Source: Thinopyrum elongatum
Taxonomy: Eukaryota > Streptophyta > Magnoliopsida > Poales > Poaceae
Direction of reading: 5' to 3'
Length of the DNA: 64,000 nucleotides
Assembly (NCBI GenBank): GCA_011799875.1
Contig: CM022297.1
Coordinates: 543,487,970-543,551,969, forward strand
The notes under the pieces are model-generated. The model ran no database searches. It was not told where the DNA came from and saw only the letters and a list, made by a program, of their open reading frames with translations. How positions within the stretch are numbered: the stretch's first letter is position 1; every line of letters begins with the position of its first letter. Both the position numbers and the translations under genes were made by a program. Shown one piece after another: positions 33,401 to 47,000 of this stretch.

Positions 33401-36163
33401 GCTGGAGATATTGTTTCCACATATATACCGACCGATGCCAGGAATGCCCTTTGGTTCATGGCTGTAACACATATAAGTTACACCATGCCACACGACGAAA
33501 ACAAGGAGTATAAGGCTTATAGGCGCTGGATTTTCATGAATTTACGGCCAAATGGGATTGCCCGGATCATAGAGCATGTGCAAAAAGCAAATTTTGTCCT
33601 TACCAGGGAGGCTAATGTCTATAATCAATGTAAAATCTTGAATTTCCTTAAAAAGGAAGTGCCAATGGGTTCGAAGACTTGTTCGAAAAGCAGCGGCGAA
33701 TCATGTCATTTGACTTTCAGGGCCAAAAGTCCTGCTTAACACCAAATTTGATGGTACTCTGAACCTCCTGGCACATGCCGGGAGTATTTTCCAGATTCGT
33801 ACACTCGCTGTGAGCATTTTGAGTACTTGTGGGTCCAAAACGGACTCCGAATTACCAAGTTATGACCGTTCTAGTGAAAACCGGTCCATTATATGGCAGT
33901 CCTTGAAAGAATTTCACTTTCCCATGACGCTTTTCTCCGCACCGCCCTGAAATTTTGTGTCCTCGATGCTGGAGATATTGTTTCCACATATATATTGACT
34001 AATGCCAGGAATTCTGTTTGGTTCATGGCTGTCACACACATAAGTTACACCATGCCACACGGCGAAAACAAGGAGTATAAGGCTTATAGGCCCTAGATTT
34101 TCGTGAATTTACGGCCAAATGGGATTGCCCAGATCATAGAGCATGTGCAGAAAGCAACGTTTGTCCTTATCAGGGAGACTAATGTCTATAATCAACGTAA
34201 TCTCTTGAATGTCCTTCAAAAGGAGGTGCCAATGGGTTAAGAAACTTGTTCGAAATGCAGCGGCGAATCATGTTCTTTGACTTTCAGGGACAAAAAGTCA
34301 TGCTTAATGCTGAATTTGAGGGTACTCCGAGCTTCCTGGTGTAAGCATTGAGTGTTTTCTGGATTCGCATGCTCGCTGCAAGCATTTTGAGTACTTGTGG
34401 GTCTGAAACAGACTCCGAATGACAAAGTTATGACCGTTCTAGTGAAAACCGGTCCATTATATGGCAGTGCTTGCAAGAATTTCACTTTCCCGTGACGCTT
34501 TTCTCCGCACCGCCTTGAAATTTTTTGTCCTCGATGCTAGAGATATTGTTTCCACATATATATTAACCGATGCCAGGAATTCCCTTTCGTTCATGGCTGT
34601 CACACACATAAGTAACACCATGCCACACGGCAAAAACAAGGAGTATAAGGCTTATAGGCGCTGGATTTTCTTGAATTTACGGCCAAATGGGATTGTCCAG
34701 ATCATAGAGCATGTGCAAAAAGCAACATTTGTCCTTACCGGGGAGACTAATGTCTATAATCGACATAATCTCTCGAATTTCCTTCAAAAAGAGGTGCCAA
34801 TGTGTTAAGAAACTTGTTCGAAAAGCAGCGGCGAATCATGTTCTTTAACCTTGAGGGCCAAAAAGTCCTGCTTAACGCCTAATTTGAGGGTACTCCGAGC
34901 CTCCTAGTGCAGGCATTGAGTGCTTTCTGGATTCGCATGCTCGCCGCGAGCATTTTGAGTACTTGTGGGTCCGAAACGGACTCCGAATGACAAAGTTATG
35001 ACCGTTCTAGTGAAATCCGGTCCATTATATGGCAGTCCTTGAAAGATTTTCACTTTCCCGTGACGCTTTTCTCCTCACCGCCCTGAAATTTTGTGTCCTC
35101 GATGATGGAGATATTATTTCCACATATATACTGATCGATGCTAGGAATGCCCTTTGGTTCATGGCTGTAACACACATAAGTTACACCATGCCACACGGCG
35201 AAAACAAGGAGTATAAGGCTTATAGGCGCCGGATTTTCATGAATTTACGGCCAAATGGGATTGCCCGGATGATAGAGCATGTGCAAAAAGCAACGTTTGT
35301 CCATATCGGGGAGACTAATGTCTATAATCAACATAATCTCTCTAATTTCCTTCAAAAGGAAGTGCCAATGGGTTCAGAAACTTGTTCGAAAAGCAGCGGC
35401 GAATCATGTTCTTTGACTTTAAGGGCCAAAAAGTCCTGCTTAACGCCGAATTTGATGGTACTTCAAGCCTCCAAGCACATGCCAGGAGCATTTTCTGAAT
35501 TCACATGCTCGCAGCGAGCATTTTGAGTACTTGTGGGTCTGAAATGGACTCCGAATGACAAAGTTATGACTGTTCTAGTGAAAACCGGTCCATTATATGA
35601 CAGTCCTTGAAAGAATTTCACTTTCCCGTGACGCTTTTCTTCGCACCGCCCAGAAATATTGTGTCCTCGATGCTGGAGATATTGTTTCCACATATATATT
35701 AACCAATGCCAGGAATTCCCTTTGGTTCATGGCTGTCACACACATAAGTTACACCATGCCACATGGCGAAAACAAGGAGTATAAGGCTTATAGGCGCTGG
35801 ATTTTCTTGAATTTACAGCCAAATGGGATTGCCCGAATCATAGAGCATGTGCAGAAAGCTACGTTTGTCCTTACCGGGGAGACTAATGTCTATAATCAAC
35901 GTAATCTCTCAATTTTCCTTCAAAAGGAAGTGCCAATGGGTTCAGAAACTTGTTCGAAAAGCAGCGGCGAATCATGTTCTTTGACTTTCAGGGCCAAAAA
36001 GTCCTGGTTAATGGCGAATTTAGGGTACTCTAAGCCTCTTGGTGCCAGCCAATAGTATCTTCTGGTTTCGCGCACTCGCCGTGAGCATTTTGAGTACTTG
36101 TGGGTCTGAAACGGACTCCGAATGACAAAGTTATGACCGTTCTAGTGAAAACCAGTCCATTAT
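27405..36163. repeat. Satellite array, heptameric higher-order repeat (about 3.92-3.97 kb), subfamily A
   Basis: Monomer starts are 27705, 28270, 28838, 29404, 29971, 30539, 31107, 31675, 32192, 32760, 33326, 33893, 34461, 35029 and 35597. The pair 27705/31675 matches at 3970 bp. Pairs 28270/32192, 28838/32760, 29404/33326 and 29971/33893 match at about 3922 bp; the 48-bp difference is a deletion in the 31675 monomer near 32107. A linked marker (GTGACAATGGG followed by TTGTTCTAAGCAGC, a 2-bp loss from TTCGAAAAGC) occurs only in the first and third monomers of each copy (27705, 28838, 31675, 32760). After about 34.4 kb the pairing becomes unclear; 35597 instead shares GACAGTCC with 30539. Confidence 0.85.
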
Positions 36164-37042
36164 ATGGCAGTCCTTGAAAGAATTTCACTTTCCCGTCACG
36201 CTTTTCTCCGTACCACCCTGAAATTTTGTGTCCTCAATGCTAGAGATATTGTTTCCACATATATACTGATCGATGCTAGGAATGCCGTTTCATTCATGGC
36301 TGCCACACACATAAGATACACCATGCCACACGGCGAAAACAAGGAGTATAAGGCTTATAGGCGCTGGATTTTCATGAATTTACGGCCAAATGTGATTGCC
36401 CAAATCATAGAGTATGTGTAGAAAGCAACATTTGTCCTTACCGAGGAGAATAATAATCAACGTAATCTCTCGAATTTCCTTCGAAAGGAAGTGCCAATCG
36501 GTTCAGAAACTTGTTCGAAAAGCAGCGGCGAATCATGTTCTTCGACTTTCAGGGCCAATAAGTCATGCTTAACTCTGAATTTGAGGGTACTCCGACCCTC
36601 CTGTAGCAAGCGGGGAGTATTTTCTGGGGTCACATGCTCACACGGCGAAAACAAGGAGTATAAGGCTTATAGGCGCTGGATTTTCTTGAATTTACGGCAA
36701 ATGGGATTTCCTGGATCATAGAGCATGTGTAGAAAGCAACGTTTGTCCTTATCGGGGAGACTAATGTCTATAATCAATGTAATCTCTCATATTTCCTTCA
36801 AAAGGAAGTGCCAATGGGTTCAGAAACTTGTTTGAAAAGCAGCGGCGAATCATGTTCTTCGACTTTCAGGGCCAAAAAGTCCTGCTTAACTCCGAATTCG
36901 AGGGTACTCCAAGCATCCTGGCGCTAGCTGGGAGTATTTTCTAGGTTTGCATGCTCATCGTGAGCATTTTGAGTACTTGTGGGTCCGAAACGGACTCCGA
37001 ATGACAAAGTTATGACCGTTCTAGTATACACCGGCCCATTAT
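36164..37042. repeat. Chimeric and deleted monomers at the subfamily A to B switch
   Basis: The 36164 monomer begins with A markers (TTCACTTTCC, GATGCTAGAG). From about 36478 it has B markers (CCTTCGAAAGGAA, TTCTTCGACTTTC). Near 36638 it jumps from CATGCTC straight to ACACGGCGAAAAC, skipping about 257 bp, so two monomers occupy 879 bp instead of 1136. The next phase region (37021-37032) carries the B-like GTATACACCGG. This block is the boundary between the two subfamilies. Confidence 0.85.
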
Positions 37043-40000
37043 ATGGCAGTCCTTGAAAGAATTTAAATTTCCCGTGAGGCTTTTCTCCGCACCGCAATGA
37101 AATTTTGTGTCCTCGATACTGGAGATATTGTTTCCACATATATATCGACTGATGCAAGGAATGCTCTTTGGTTCATGGCTGTCACACATATAAGTTACAC
37201 CATGCCACACGGCGAAAACAAGGAGTATAAGGCTTATAGGCGCTGGATTTTCTTGAATTTACGGCCAAATGGGATTGCCCGGATCATAGAGCATGTGCAG
37301 AAAGCAACGTTTGTCCTTACCGGGGAGAGTAATGTCTATAATCAACGTAATCTCTCGAATTTCCTTCTAAAGTAAGTGCTAATGGGTTCAGAAACTTGTT
37401 CAAAAAGCAGGGGCGAATCATGTTCTTCATCTTTCATGGCTAAAAAGTCCTGCTTAACTCTGAATTTGATTATACTACAAGCCTCCTGGCACAAGCGGGG
37501 ATTATTTTTTGGGTTCGCATGCTTGCCACGAGCATTTTGAGTACTGGTGGGTCTGAAACGGACTCTGAATGACAAAGTTATGACCGTTCTAGTGTACACC
37601 GGTCCATTATATAGTAGTCCTTGAAAGAATTTCAATTTCCCGTGATGCTTTTCTTTGCATCGCCCTAAAATTTTATGTCCTCCATACTGGAGATATTGTT
37701 TCCACATATATATTGACCGATGCCAGGAATGCCCTTTAGTTCATGGCTGTCACACACATAAGTTACACAATGCCACACGGCGAAAACAAGGAGTATAAGG
37801 CTTATAGGCACTGGATTCTCTTGAATTTACGGCCAAATGGGATTGCCCAGATCATAAAGCATGTGTAGAAAGCAACGTTTCTCCTTACCGGGGAGACTAA
37901 TGTCTATAATCAACGTAATCTCTTGGATTTCCTTCGAAAGGAAGTGCCATTGGGTTCAGAAACTTGTTCGAAAAGCAGCGGCGAATCATGTTCTTCGACT
38001 TTCAGGGCCAAAAAGTCCTGGTTAACTCTGAATTTGAGGGTACTCCGAGCCTCCTGGCACAAGCGGTTAGTATTTTTTGGATTTGCATGCTCACCGCGAG
38101 CATTTTGAGTACTTGTGGGTCTGAAACGGACTCCGAATGACAAAGTTATGACCGTTCTAGTGTACACCAGTCCATTATATAGCAGCCCTTGAAAGAATTT
38201 CAATTTCCCGTGATGCTTTTCTCTGTACCACCGTAAAATTTTGTGTCGTCGATACTGGAGATATTGTTTCCACATATATATTGACCGATGCCAGGAATGC
38301 CCTTTGTTCATGGCTGTCACACACATAAGTTACACCATGCCACATGGCAAAAACAAGGAGTATAAGGCTTATAGGCGCTGGATTTTCTTCAATTTACGGC
38401 CAAACGGGATTGCCCGAATCATAGAGCATGTGTAGAAAGCAACGTTTGTCCTTACCGGGGAGACTAATGTCTATAATCAATGTAATCTCTCGAATTTCCT
38501 TTGAAAGGAAGTGCCAATGGGTTCAGAAACTTGTTCGAAAAGCAGCGGATAATCATGTTCTTCGACTTTCAGGGCCAAAAAGTCCTGCTTAACTTAGAAT
38601 TTGAAGCAACTTTAGGCTTACTTACTCAAGCTGGGAGTATTTTCTAGGTTTGCATGCTCGCCGCGAGCATTTTGAGTACTTGTGGGTCCGAAATGGACTC
38701 CGAATGACAAAGTTATGACCGTTCTAGTGTACACCGGTCCATTATATGGCAGTCCTTGAAAGAATTTCAATTTCCCGTGACGCTTTTCTCCACACCACCC
38801 TGAAATTTTGTGTCCTCGATACTGGAGATATTGTTTCCACATATATATTGACCGATGTGAGGAATGCCCTTTAGTTCATGGCTTTCACACACATAAGCTA
38901 CACCATGCCACATGGCGAAAACAAGGAGTATAAGGCTTATAGGCACTGGATTTTCTTGAATTTATGGCCAAATGGGATTGCCCGGATCATAGAGAATGTG
39001 TAGAAAGCAACGTTTGGCCTTACCGAGGAGACTAATGTCTATAATCAACATAATCTCTCGAATTTCCTTCGAAAAGAAGTGCCAATGGGTTCAGAAACTT
39101 GTTCGAAAAGCAGCGGCGAATCATGTTCTTTGACTTTCAGGGGCAAAAAGTAATGCTTAACTCCGAATTTGAGGGTACTCCGGGCCTCCTGGCACAAGCT
39201 ACGAGTATTTTCTGGGTTCACATGCTTGCCACGAGCATTTTGAGTACTTGTGGGTCTGAAACGGACTCCGAATGACAAAGTTCTGACCATTCTAGTGTAC
39301 ACCGGTCCATTATATGGCAGTCCTTGAAAGAATTCCAATTTCCCGTGACGCTTTTCTCCGCACCGCCTTGTAATTTTGTGTCCTCGATACTGGAGATATT
39401 GTTTCCACATATATATTGACCGATGTGAGGAATGCCCTTTAGTTCATGGCTTTCACACACATAAGCTACACCATGCCACATGGCGAAAACAAGGAGTATA
39501 AGGCTTATAGGCACTGGATTTTCTTGAATTTATGGCCAAATGGGATTGCCCGGATCATAGAGAATGTGTAGAAAGCAACGTTTGGCCTTACCGGGGATAC
39601 TAATGTCTATAATCAATGTAATCTCTCAAGTTTCCTTCGAAAGGAAGTGCCAATGGGTTCAGAAACTTCTTCGAAAAGCAGCGGTGAATCATGTTCTTCG
39701 ACTTTCAGGGCCAAAAAGTCCTGCTTAACTAAGAATTTGAAGCAACTTTAGGCCTACTTACTCAAGCTGGGAGTATTTTCTTGGTTGGCATGCTCGCCGT
39801 GAGCATTTTGAGTACTAGTGGGTCCGAAACAGACTCCGAATGACAAAGTTATGACCGTTCTAGTGTACACCGATCCATTATATGGCAGTCCTTAAAAGAA
39901 TTTCAATTTCTCGTGACGCTTTTCTCCGCCCCGCCCTGAAATTTTGTGTCCTCAATACTGGAGATATTGTTTCCACATATATATTGACCGATGCAAGGAA

Positions 40001-41017
40001 TGCCCTTTGGTTCATGGCTGTCACACACATAACTTAAACCATGCGACACGGCGAAAACAAGAAGTATAATGCTTATAGGCACTGGATTTTCTTGAATTTA
40101 TGGCCAAATGGGATTGCCCGGATCATAGAGAATGTGTAGAAAGCAACGTTTGGCCTTACCGTTGAGACTAATGTCTATAATCAATGTAATCTCTGAAATT
40201 TTCTTCGAAAGGAAGTGCCAATGGGTTCAGAAATTTGTTCGAAAAGCAGCGGAGAATCATGTTCTTCGACTTTCAGGGCCAAAAAGTCTTACTTAACTCC
40301 GAATTTGAAGGTACTTTGGGCCTACTAGCTCAAGCTAGGAGTATTTTCTAGGTTCGCATGCTTTCCACGAGCATTTTGAGTACTTGTGGGTCCGAAACGG
40401 ACTCCGAATGACAAAGTTATGACCGTTCTAGTGTACACCGGTCCATTATATAACAGTCCTTGTAAGAATTTCAATTTCCCGTGACGCTTTTCTCCGCACC
40501 GCCCTGAAATTTCGTGTCGTCCATACTGGTGATATTGTTTCCACATATATATTGACCGATGCCAGGAATGCCCTCTGGTTCATGGCTATCACACACATAA
40601 GTTACACCATGCCACACGGCGAAAACAAGGAGTATAAGGCTTATAGGCACTAGATTTTCCTGAATTCACGGCCAAATGGGATTGCCCGGATCGTAGAGCA
40701 TGTGCAGAAAGCAACGTTTGTCCTTACTGGGGAGACTAATGTCTATAATCAACATAATCTCTCGAATTTCCTTTGAAAGGAAGTGCCAAAGGGTTCAGAA
40801 ACTTGTTCGAAAAGCAGCGGCGAATCATGTACTTCGACTTTTAGGGATAAAAAGTCCTGCTTAACTCTGAATTTGAGGGTACTTCGAGCCTCCTAGTGCA
40901 AGCTAGTGGTATTTTCTGGGTTGGCATGCTCGCCATGAGCGTTTTGAGTACTTGTGGGTCCGAAACGGACTCCCAATGACAAAGTTCTGACCATTCTAGT
41001 GTACACCGGTCCATTAT
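37043..41017. repeat. Satellite array, subfamily B, monomers without a clear short HOR
   Basis: Monomer starts are 37043, 37611, 38179, 38746, 39314, 39882 and 40450, with steps of 567-568 bp. B markers are GTGTACACCGG, GATACTGGAG, TTCAATTTCCCGTGACG and CGAAAGGAAG. Several copies have lost the ATGGCAG marker (ATAGTAG, ATAGCAG, ATAACAG). An identical 222-bp tract is shared by the two neighbouring monomers at 38746 and 39314. Confidence 0.9.
38804..39025. repeat. Identical 222-bp tract shared with 39372-39593 (conversion or recent exchange)
   Basis: Aligned at an offset of 568 bp, the two stretches are identical from AATTTTGTGTCCTC to TTTGGCCTTACCG. They share rare variants (GATGTGAGG, CCTTTAGTTCATGG, CATAAGCTACACC, GAGAATGTGTAG), whereas the sequence on either side differs. 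Neighbouring monomers elsewhere in this block differ at many sites. Confidence 0.8.
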
Positions 41018-44000
41018 ATGGCAGTCCTTGAAATAATTTCAATTTCCCGTGACGCTTTTCTCCGCACCGCCCTGAAATTTTGTGTCCTCGATACTGGAGA
41101 TATTGTTTCCACATATATATTGACCGATGGGTGGAATGCCCTTTGGTTCATGGCTTTCACACACATAAGGTACACCATGCCACACGGCGAAAACAAGGAG
41201 TATAAGGCTTATAGGCACTGGATTTTCTTGAATTAATGGCCAAATGGGATTGCCCGGATCATAGAGAATGTGTAGAAAGCAACATTTGGCCTTACCGGGG
41301 AGACTAATGTCTATAATCAATGTAATCTCTCAAATTTCCTTCGAAAGGAAGTGCCAATGGGTTCAGAAACTTGTTTGAAAAGCAGCGGCGAATCACGTTC
41401 TTTGACTTTCAGGGCCAAAAAGTCCTGCTTAACTCTGAATTTGGAGCTACTTCAGGCCTACTGGCTCAATCTAGGAGTATTTTCTAGGTTCGCATGCTCG
41501 TCGCGAGCATTTTGAGTATTTGTGGGTCCGAAACGGACTCCGAATGACAAAGTTCTGACCATTCTAGTGTACACCGGTCCATTATATGGCAGTCCTTGAA
41601 AGAATTTCAATTTCCCGTGACGCTTTTCTCCGCACCGCCCTGAAATTTTGTGTCCTCGATACTGGAGATATTGTTTCCACATATATATTGAGCGATGCTA
41701 GGAATGCCCTTTGGTTCATGGCTGTCACACACATATGTTACACCATGCCACACGGCAAAAACAAGGAGTATAAGGCTTATAGGCGCTGGATTTTCTTGAA
41801 TTTACGGCCAAATGGGATTGCCCGGATCATAGAGCATGTGCAAAAAGCAATGTTTGTCCTTACCGGGGAGACTAATGTCTATAATCAACATAATCTCTTG
41901 AATTTCCTTCGAAAGGAAGTGCCAATGGGTTCAGAAACTTGTACGAAAAGCAGCGGCGAATCATGTTCTTTGACTTTCAGGGGCAAAAAGTAGTGCTTAA
42001 CTCCGAATTTGAGGGTACTCCGAGCCTCCTGGCGCAAGCTACGAGTATTTTCTGGGTTCGTATGCTTGCCACGAGCATTTTGAGAACTTGTGGGTCCGAA
42101 ACGGACTCCGAATGACAAAGTTATGACCGTTCTAGTGTACACCGGTCCATTATATGGCAGTCCTTGAAAGAATATCAATTTCCTGTGACGCTTTTCTTCG
42201 CACCGCACTGAAATTTTGTGTCCTCGATAGTAGAGATATTTTTTCCACATATATATTGAGCAATGCTAGGAATGCCCTTTGGTTCATGGCTGTCACACAC
42301 ATAAGTTACACCATCCCACACGGCGAAAACAAGGAGTATAAGGCTTATAGGCGTTGGATTTTCTTGAATATACGGCCAAATGGGATTACCCGGATCATAG
42401 AGCATGTGCAGAAAGCAACATTTGTCCTTACCGGGGAGACTAATGTCTATAATCAACATAATCTCTCGAACTTCCTTTGTAAGGAAGTGCCAATGGGTTC
42501 AGAAACTTGTTCGAAAAGCAGCGGCGAATCATGTTCTTCAACTTTCACTGCCAAAAAGTCCTGCTTAACTCCGAATTTGAAGCTACTTCAGGCCTACTGG
42601 CTCAAGCTAGGAGTACTTTCTAGGTTCGCATGCTCGCCGCGAGCATTTTGAGTACTTGTGGGTCCGAAACGGACTCCGAATGACAAAGTTATGACCGTTC
42701 TTGTGTACACCGGTCCATTATATGGCAGTCCTTGAAAAATATAAATTTCCCGTGACGCTTTTCTCCGCACCGCCCTGAAATTTTGTGTCCTCGATACTGG
42801 AGATATTTTTTCCACATATATATTGGGCGATGCCAGGAATGCCCTTTGGTTCATGGCTGTCACACACATAAGTTACACCATGCCACAAGGCAAAAACAAG
42901 GAGTATAAGGCTTATAGGCGCTGGATTTTCTTGAATTTACGGCCAAATGGGATTGCCCGGATCATAGAGCATGTGCAGAAAGCAATGTTTGTCCTTACTG
43001 GGGAGAAAAATGTCTATAATCAACATAATCTCTCGAATTTCCTTTGAAAGGAAGTGCCAATGGGTTCATAAACTTGTTCGAAAAGTAGCGGCGAATCATG
43101 TTCTTCGACTTTCAGGGCCAAAAAGTCCTGCTTAACTCTGAATTTGTGGGTACTTCGAGCCTCCTTGTGCAAGCTGGGGGTATTTTCTGGGTTGGCATGC
43201 TTGCCACGAGCATTACGAGTACTTGTGGGTCCAAAACGGACTCCGAATGACAAAGTTCTGACCATTCTAGTGTACACCGGTGAATTATATGGCAGTCCTT
43301 GAAAGAATTCCAATTTCCCGTGACGCTTTTCTCCGCACCGCCCTGAAATTTTGTGTCCTCGATACTGGAGATATTGTTTCCACATATATACTGACCGATG
43401 CGAGGAATGCCCTTTGGTTCATGGCTTTCACACACATAAGCTACACCATGCCACACGGCGAAAACAAGGAGTATAAGGCTTACAGGCACTGGATTTTCTT
43501 GAATTTATGGCCAAATGGGATAGCCCGGATCATAGAAAATGTGTAGAAAGCAATGTTTTGCCTTACCGGGGATACTAATGTCTATAATCAATGTAATCTC
43601 TTAAGTTTCCTTCGAAAGGAAGTGCCATTGGGTTCAGAACCATGTTGGAAAAGCAGCGGTGAATCATGTTCTTCTACTTTCAGGGCCAAAAAGTCCTGCT
43701 TAACTCTGAATTTGAAGCTACTTCAGGCCTACTAGCTCAAGCTAGGAGTATTTTCTAGGTTCGCATGCTCTCCGCGAGCATTTTGGGTACTTGTGGGTCC
43801 GAAACGGACTCCGAATGACAAAGTTATGACCGTTCTAGTGTACACCGGTCCATTATATGGCAGTCCTTGAAAGAATTTCAATTTCCTGTGACGCTTTTCT
43901 CCGCACCGCCCTGAAATTTTGTGTCCTCGATACTGGAGATATTTTTTCCACATATATATTGAGCGATGCCAGGAATGCCCTTTGGTTCATGGCTGACACA

Positions 44001-47000
44001 CACATAAGTTACACCATGTCACACGGCGAAAACAAGGAGTATAAGGCTTATAGGCGCTGGATTTTCTTCAATTTACGGCCAAATGGGATTGCCCGGATCA
44101 TAGAGCATGTGCAGAAAGCAACGTTTGTCCTTACCGGGAGACTAATGTCTATAATCAACATAATCTCTCGAATTTCCTTCGAAAGGAAGTGCCAATGGGT
44201 TCGGAAACTTGTTCGAAAAGCAGCGGCGAATCATGTTCTTTGACTTTCAGGGGCATAAAGTAATGCTTCATTTCCGAATTTGAGGGTGCTCAGAGCCTCC
44301 TGGCGCAAGCAGGGAGAATTTTCTGGGTTCACATGCTTGCCACGAGCATTTTGAGTACTTGTGGGTCCGAAACGGACTCCGAATGGCAAAGTTATGACCA
44401 TTCTAGTGTACACCGGTCCATTATATGGCAGTCCTTGAAAGAATATCAATTTCCTGTGACGCTTTTCTCCGCACCGCCCTAAAATTTTGTGTCCTCGATA
44501 CTGGAGATATTTTTTCCACATATATATTGACCGATGCAAGGAATGCCCTTTGGTTCATGGCTGTCACACACATATGTTACACCATGCCACACGGTGAAAA
44601 CAAGCAGTATAAGGCTTATAGGCGTTGGATTTTCTTGAATTTACAGCCAAATGGGATTGCTCGGATCATAGAGCATGTGCAGAAAGCAACATTTGTCCTT
44701 ACCGGGGAGACTAATGTCTATAATCAACATAATCTCTCGAATTTCCTTTGAAAGGAAGTGCCAAAGGGTTCAGAAACTTGTTCGAAAAGAAGCGGGGAAT
44801 CATGTTCTTCAACTTTCAGGGCCAAAAAGTCCTGCTTAACTCTGAATTTGAGGGTACTTCAAGCCTCCTAGTGCAAGCTGGTGGTATTTTCTGGGTTGGC
44901 ATGCTCGCCATGAGCATTTTGAGTACTTGTGGGTCCGAAACGGACTCCGAATGACAAAGTTCTGACCATTCTAGTGTACACCGGTCCATTATATGGCAGT
45001 CCTTGAAAGAATTTCAATTTCCCGTGACGCTTTTCTCCGCACTGCCTTGAAATTTTGTGTCCCCGATACTGGAGATATTGTTTCCACATATATATTGACC
45101 AATGGGTGGAATGCCCTTTGGTTCATGGCTTTCACACACATAAGCTACACCATGCCACACGGCGAAAACAAGGAGTATAAGGCTTATAGGCACTGGATTT
45201 TCTTGAATTTATGGCCAAATGGGATTGCTCGGATCATAGAGAATGTGTAGAAAGCAACATTTGGCCTTACCGGGGGACTAATGTCTATAATCAATGTAAT
45301 CTCTCAAATTTCCTTCGAATGGAAGTGCCAATGGGTTCAGAAACTTGTTTGAAAACAGGCGGCGAATCATGTTCTTTGACTTTCAGGGCCAAAAAGTCCT
45401 GCTTAACTCCGAATTTGGAGCTACTTCAGGCCTACTGGCTCAATCTAGGAGTATTTTCTAGGTTCGCATGCTCGCCGCGAGCATTTTGAGTACTTGTGGG
45501 TCCGAAACGGACTCCGAATGACGAAGTTATGACCGGTCTAGTGTACACCGGTCCATTATATGGCAGTCCTTGAAAGAATTTCAATTTCCCGTGACGCTTT
45601 TCTCCGCACCGCCCTGAAATTTTGTGTCCTCGATACTGGAGATATTGTTTCCACATATATATTGAGCGATGCTAGGAATGCCCTTTGGTTCATGGCTGTC
45701 ACACACATAAGTTACACCATGCCACACGGCAAAAACTAGGAGTATAAGGCTTATAGGCGCTGGATTTTCTTGAATTTACGGCCAAATGGGATTGCCCGGA
45801 TCATAGAGCATGTGCAGAACGCAATATTTGTCCTTACCAGGGAGACTAATGTCTATAATCAACATAATCTCTTGAATTTCCTTCGAAAGGAAGTGCCAAT
45901 GGGTTCAAAAACTTGTACGAAAAGCAGCGGCGAATCATGTTCTTTGACTTTCAGGGGCAAAAAGTAGTGCTTAACTCCGAATTTGAGGGTACTCCGAGCC
46001 TCCTGGCGCAAGCTACGAGTATTTTCTGGGTTCACATGCTTGCCACGAGCATTTTGAGTACTTGTGGGTCCGAAACGGACTCCGAATGACAAAGTTATGA
46101 CCGTTCTAGTGTACACCGGTCCATTATATGGCAGTCCTTGAAAGAATATCAATATCCTGTGACGCTTTTCTCCGCACCGCCCTGAAATTTTGTGTCCTCG
46201 ATACTAGAGATATTTTTTCCACATATATATTGCCCGATGCTAGGAATGCCCTTTGGTTCATGGCTGTCACACACATAAGTTACACCATGCCACACGGCGA
46301 AAACAAGGAGTATAAGGCTTATAGGCGTTGGATTTTCTTGAATTTACGTCCAAATGGGATTACCCGGATCATAGAGCATGTGCAGAAAGCAACGTTTGTC
46401 CTTACCGGGGAGACTAATGTCTATAATCAACATAATCTCTCGAATTTCCTTTGAAAAGAAGTGCCAATGGGTTCAGAAACTTGTTCGAAAAGCAGCGGCG
46501 AATCATGTTCTTCAACTTTCACTGCCAAAGAGTCCTGCTTAACTCCGAATTTGATGCTACTTCAGGCCTACTGGCTCAAGCTAGGAGTATTTCCTAGGTT
46601 CGCATGCTCGCCGCGAGCATTTTGAGTACTTGTGGGTCCGAAACGGACTCTGAATGACAAACTTATGACCGTTCTAGTGTACACCGGTCCATTATATGGC
46701 AGTCCTTGAAAGAATATCAATTTCCCGTGACGCTTTTCTCCGCACCGCCCTCAAATTTTGTGTCCTCGATACTTGAGATATTTTTTCCACATATATATTG
46801 AGCGATGCCAGGATTGCCCTTTGGTTCATGGTTGTCACACACATAAGTTACACCATGCCACACGGCGAAAACAAGGAGTATAAGGCTTACAGGCACTGGA
46901 TTTTCTTGAATTTACGGCCAAATGGGATTGCCCGGATCATAGAGCATGTGCAGAAAGCAATGTTTGTCCTTACTGGGGAGACTAATGTCTATAATCAACA

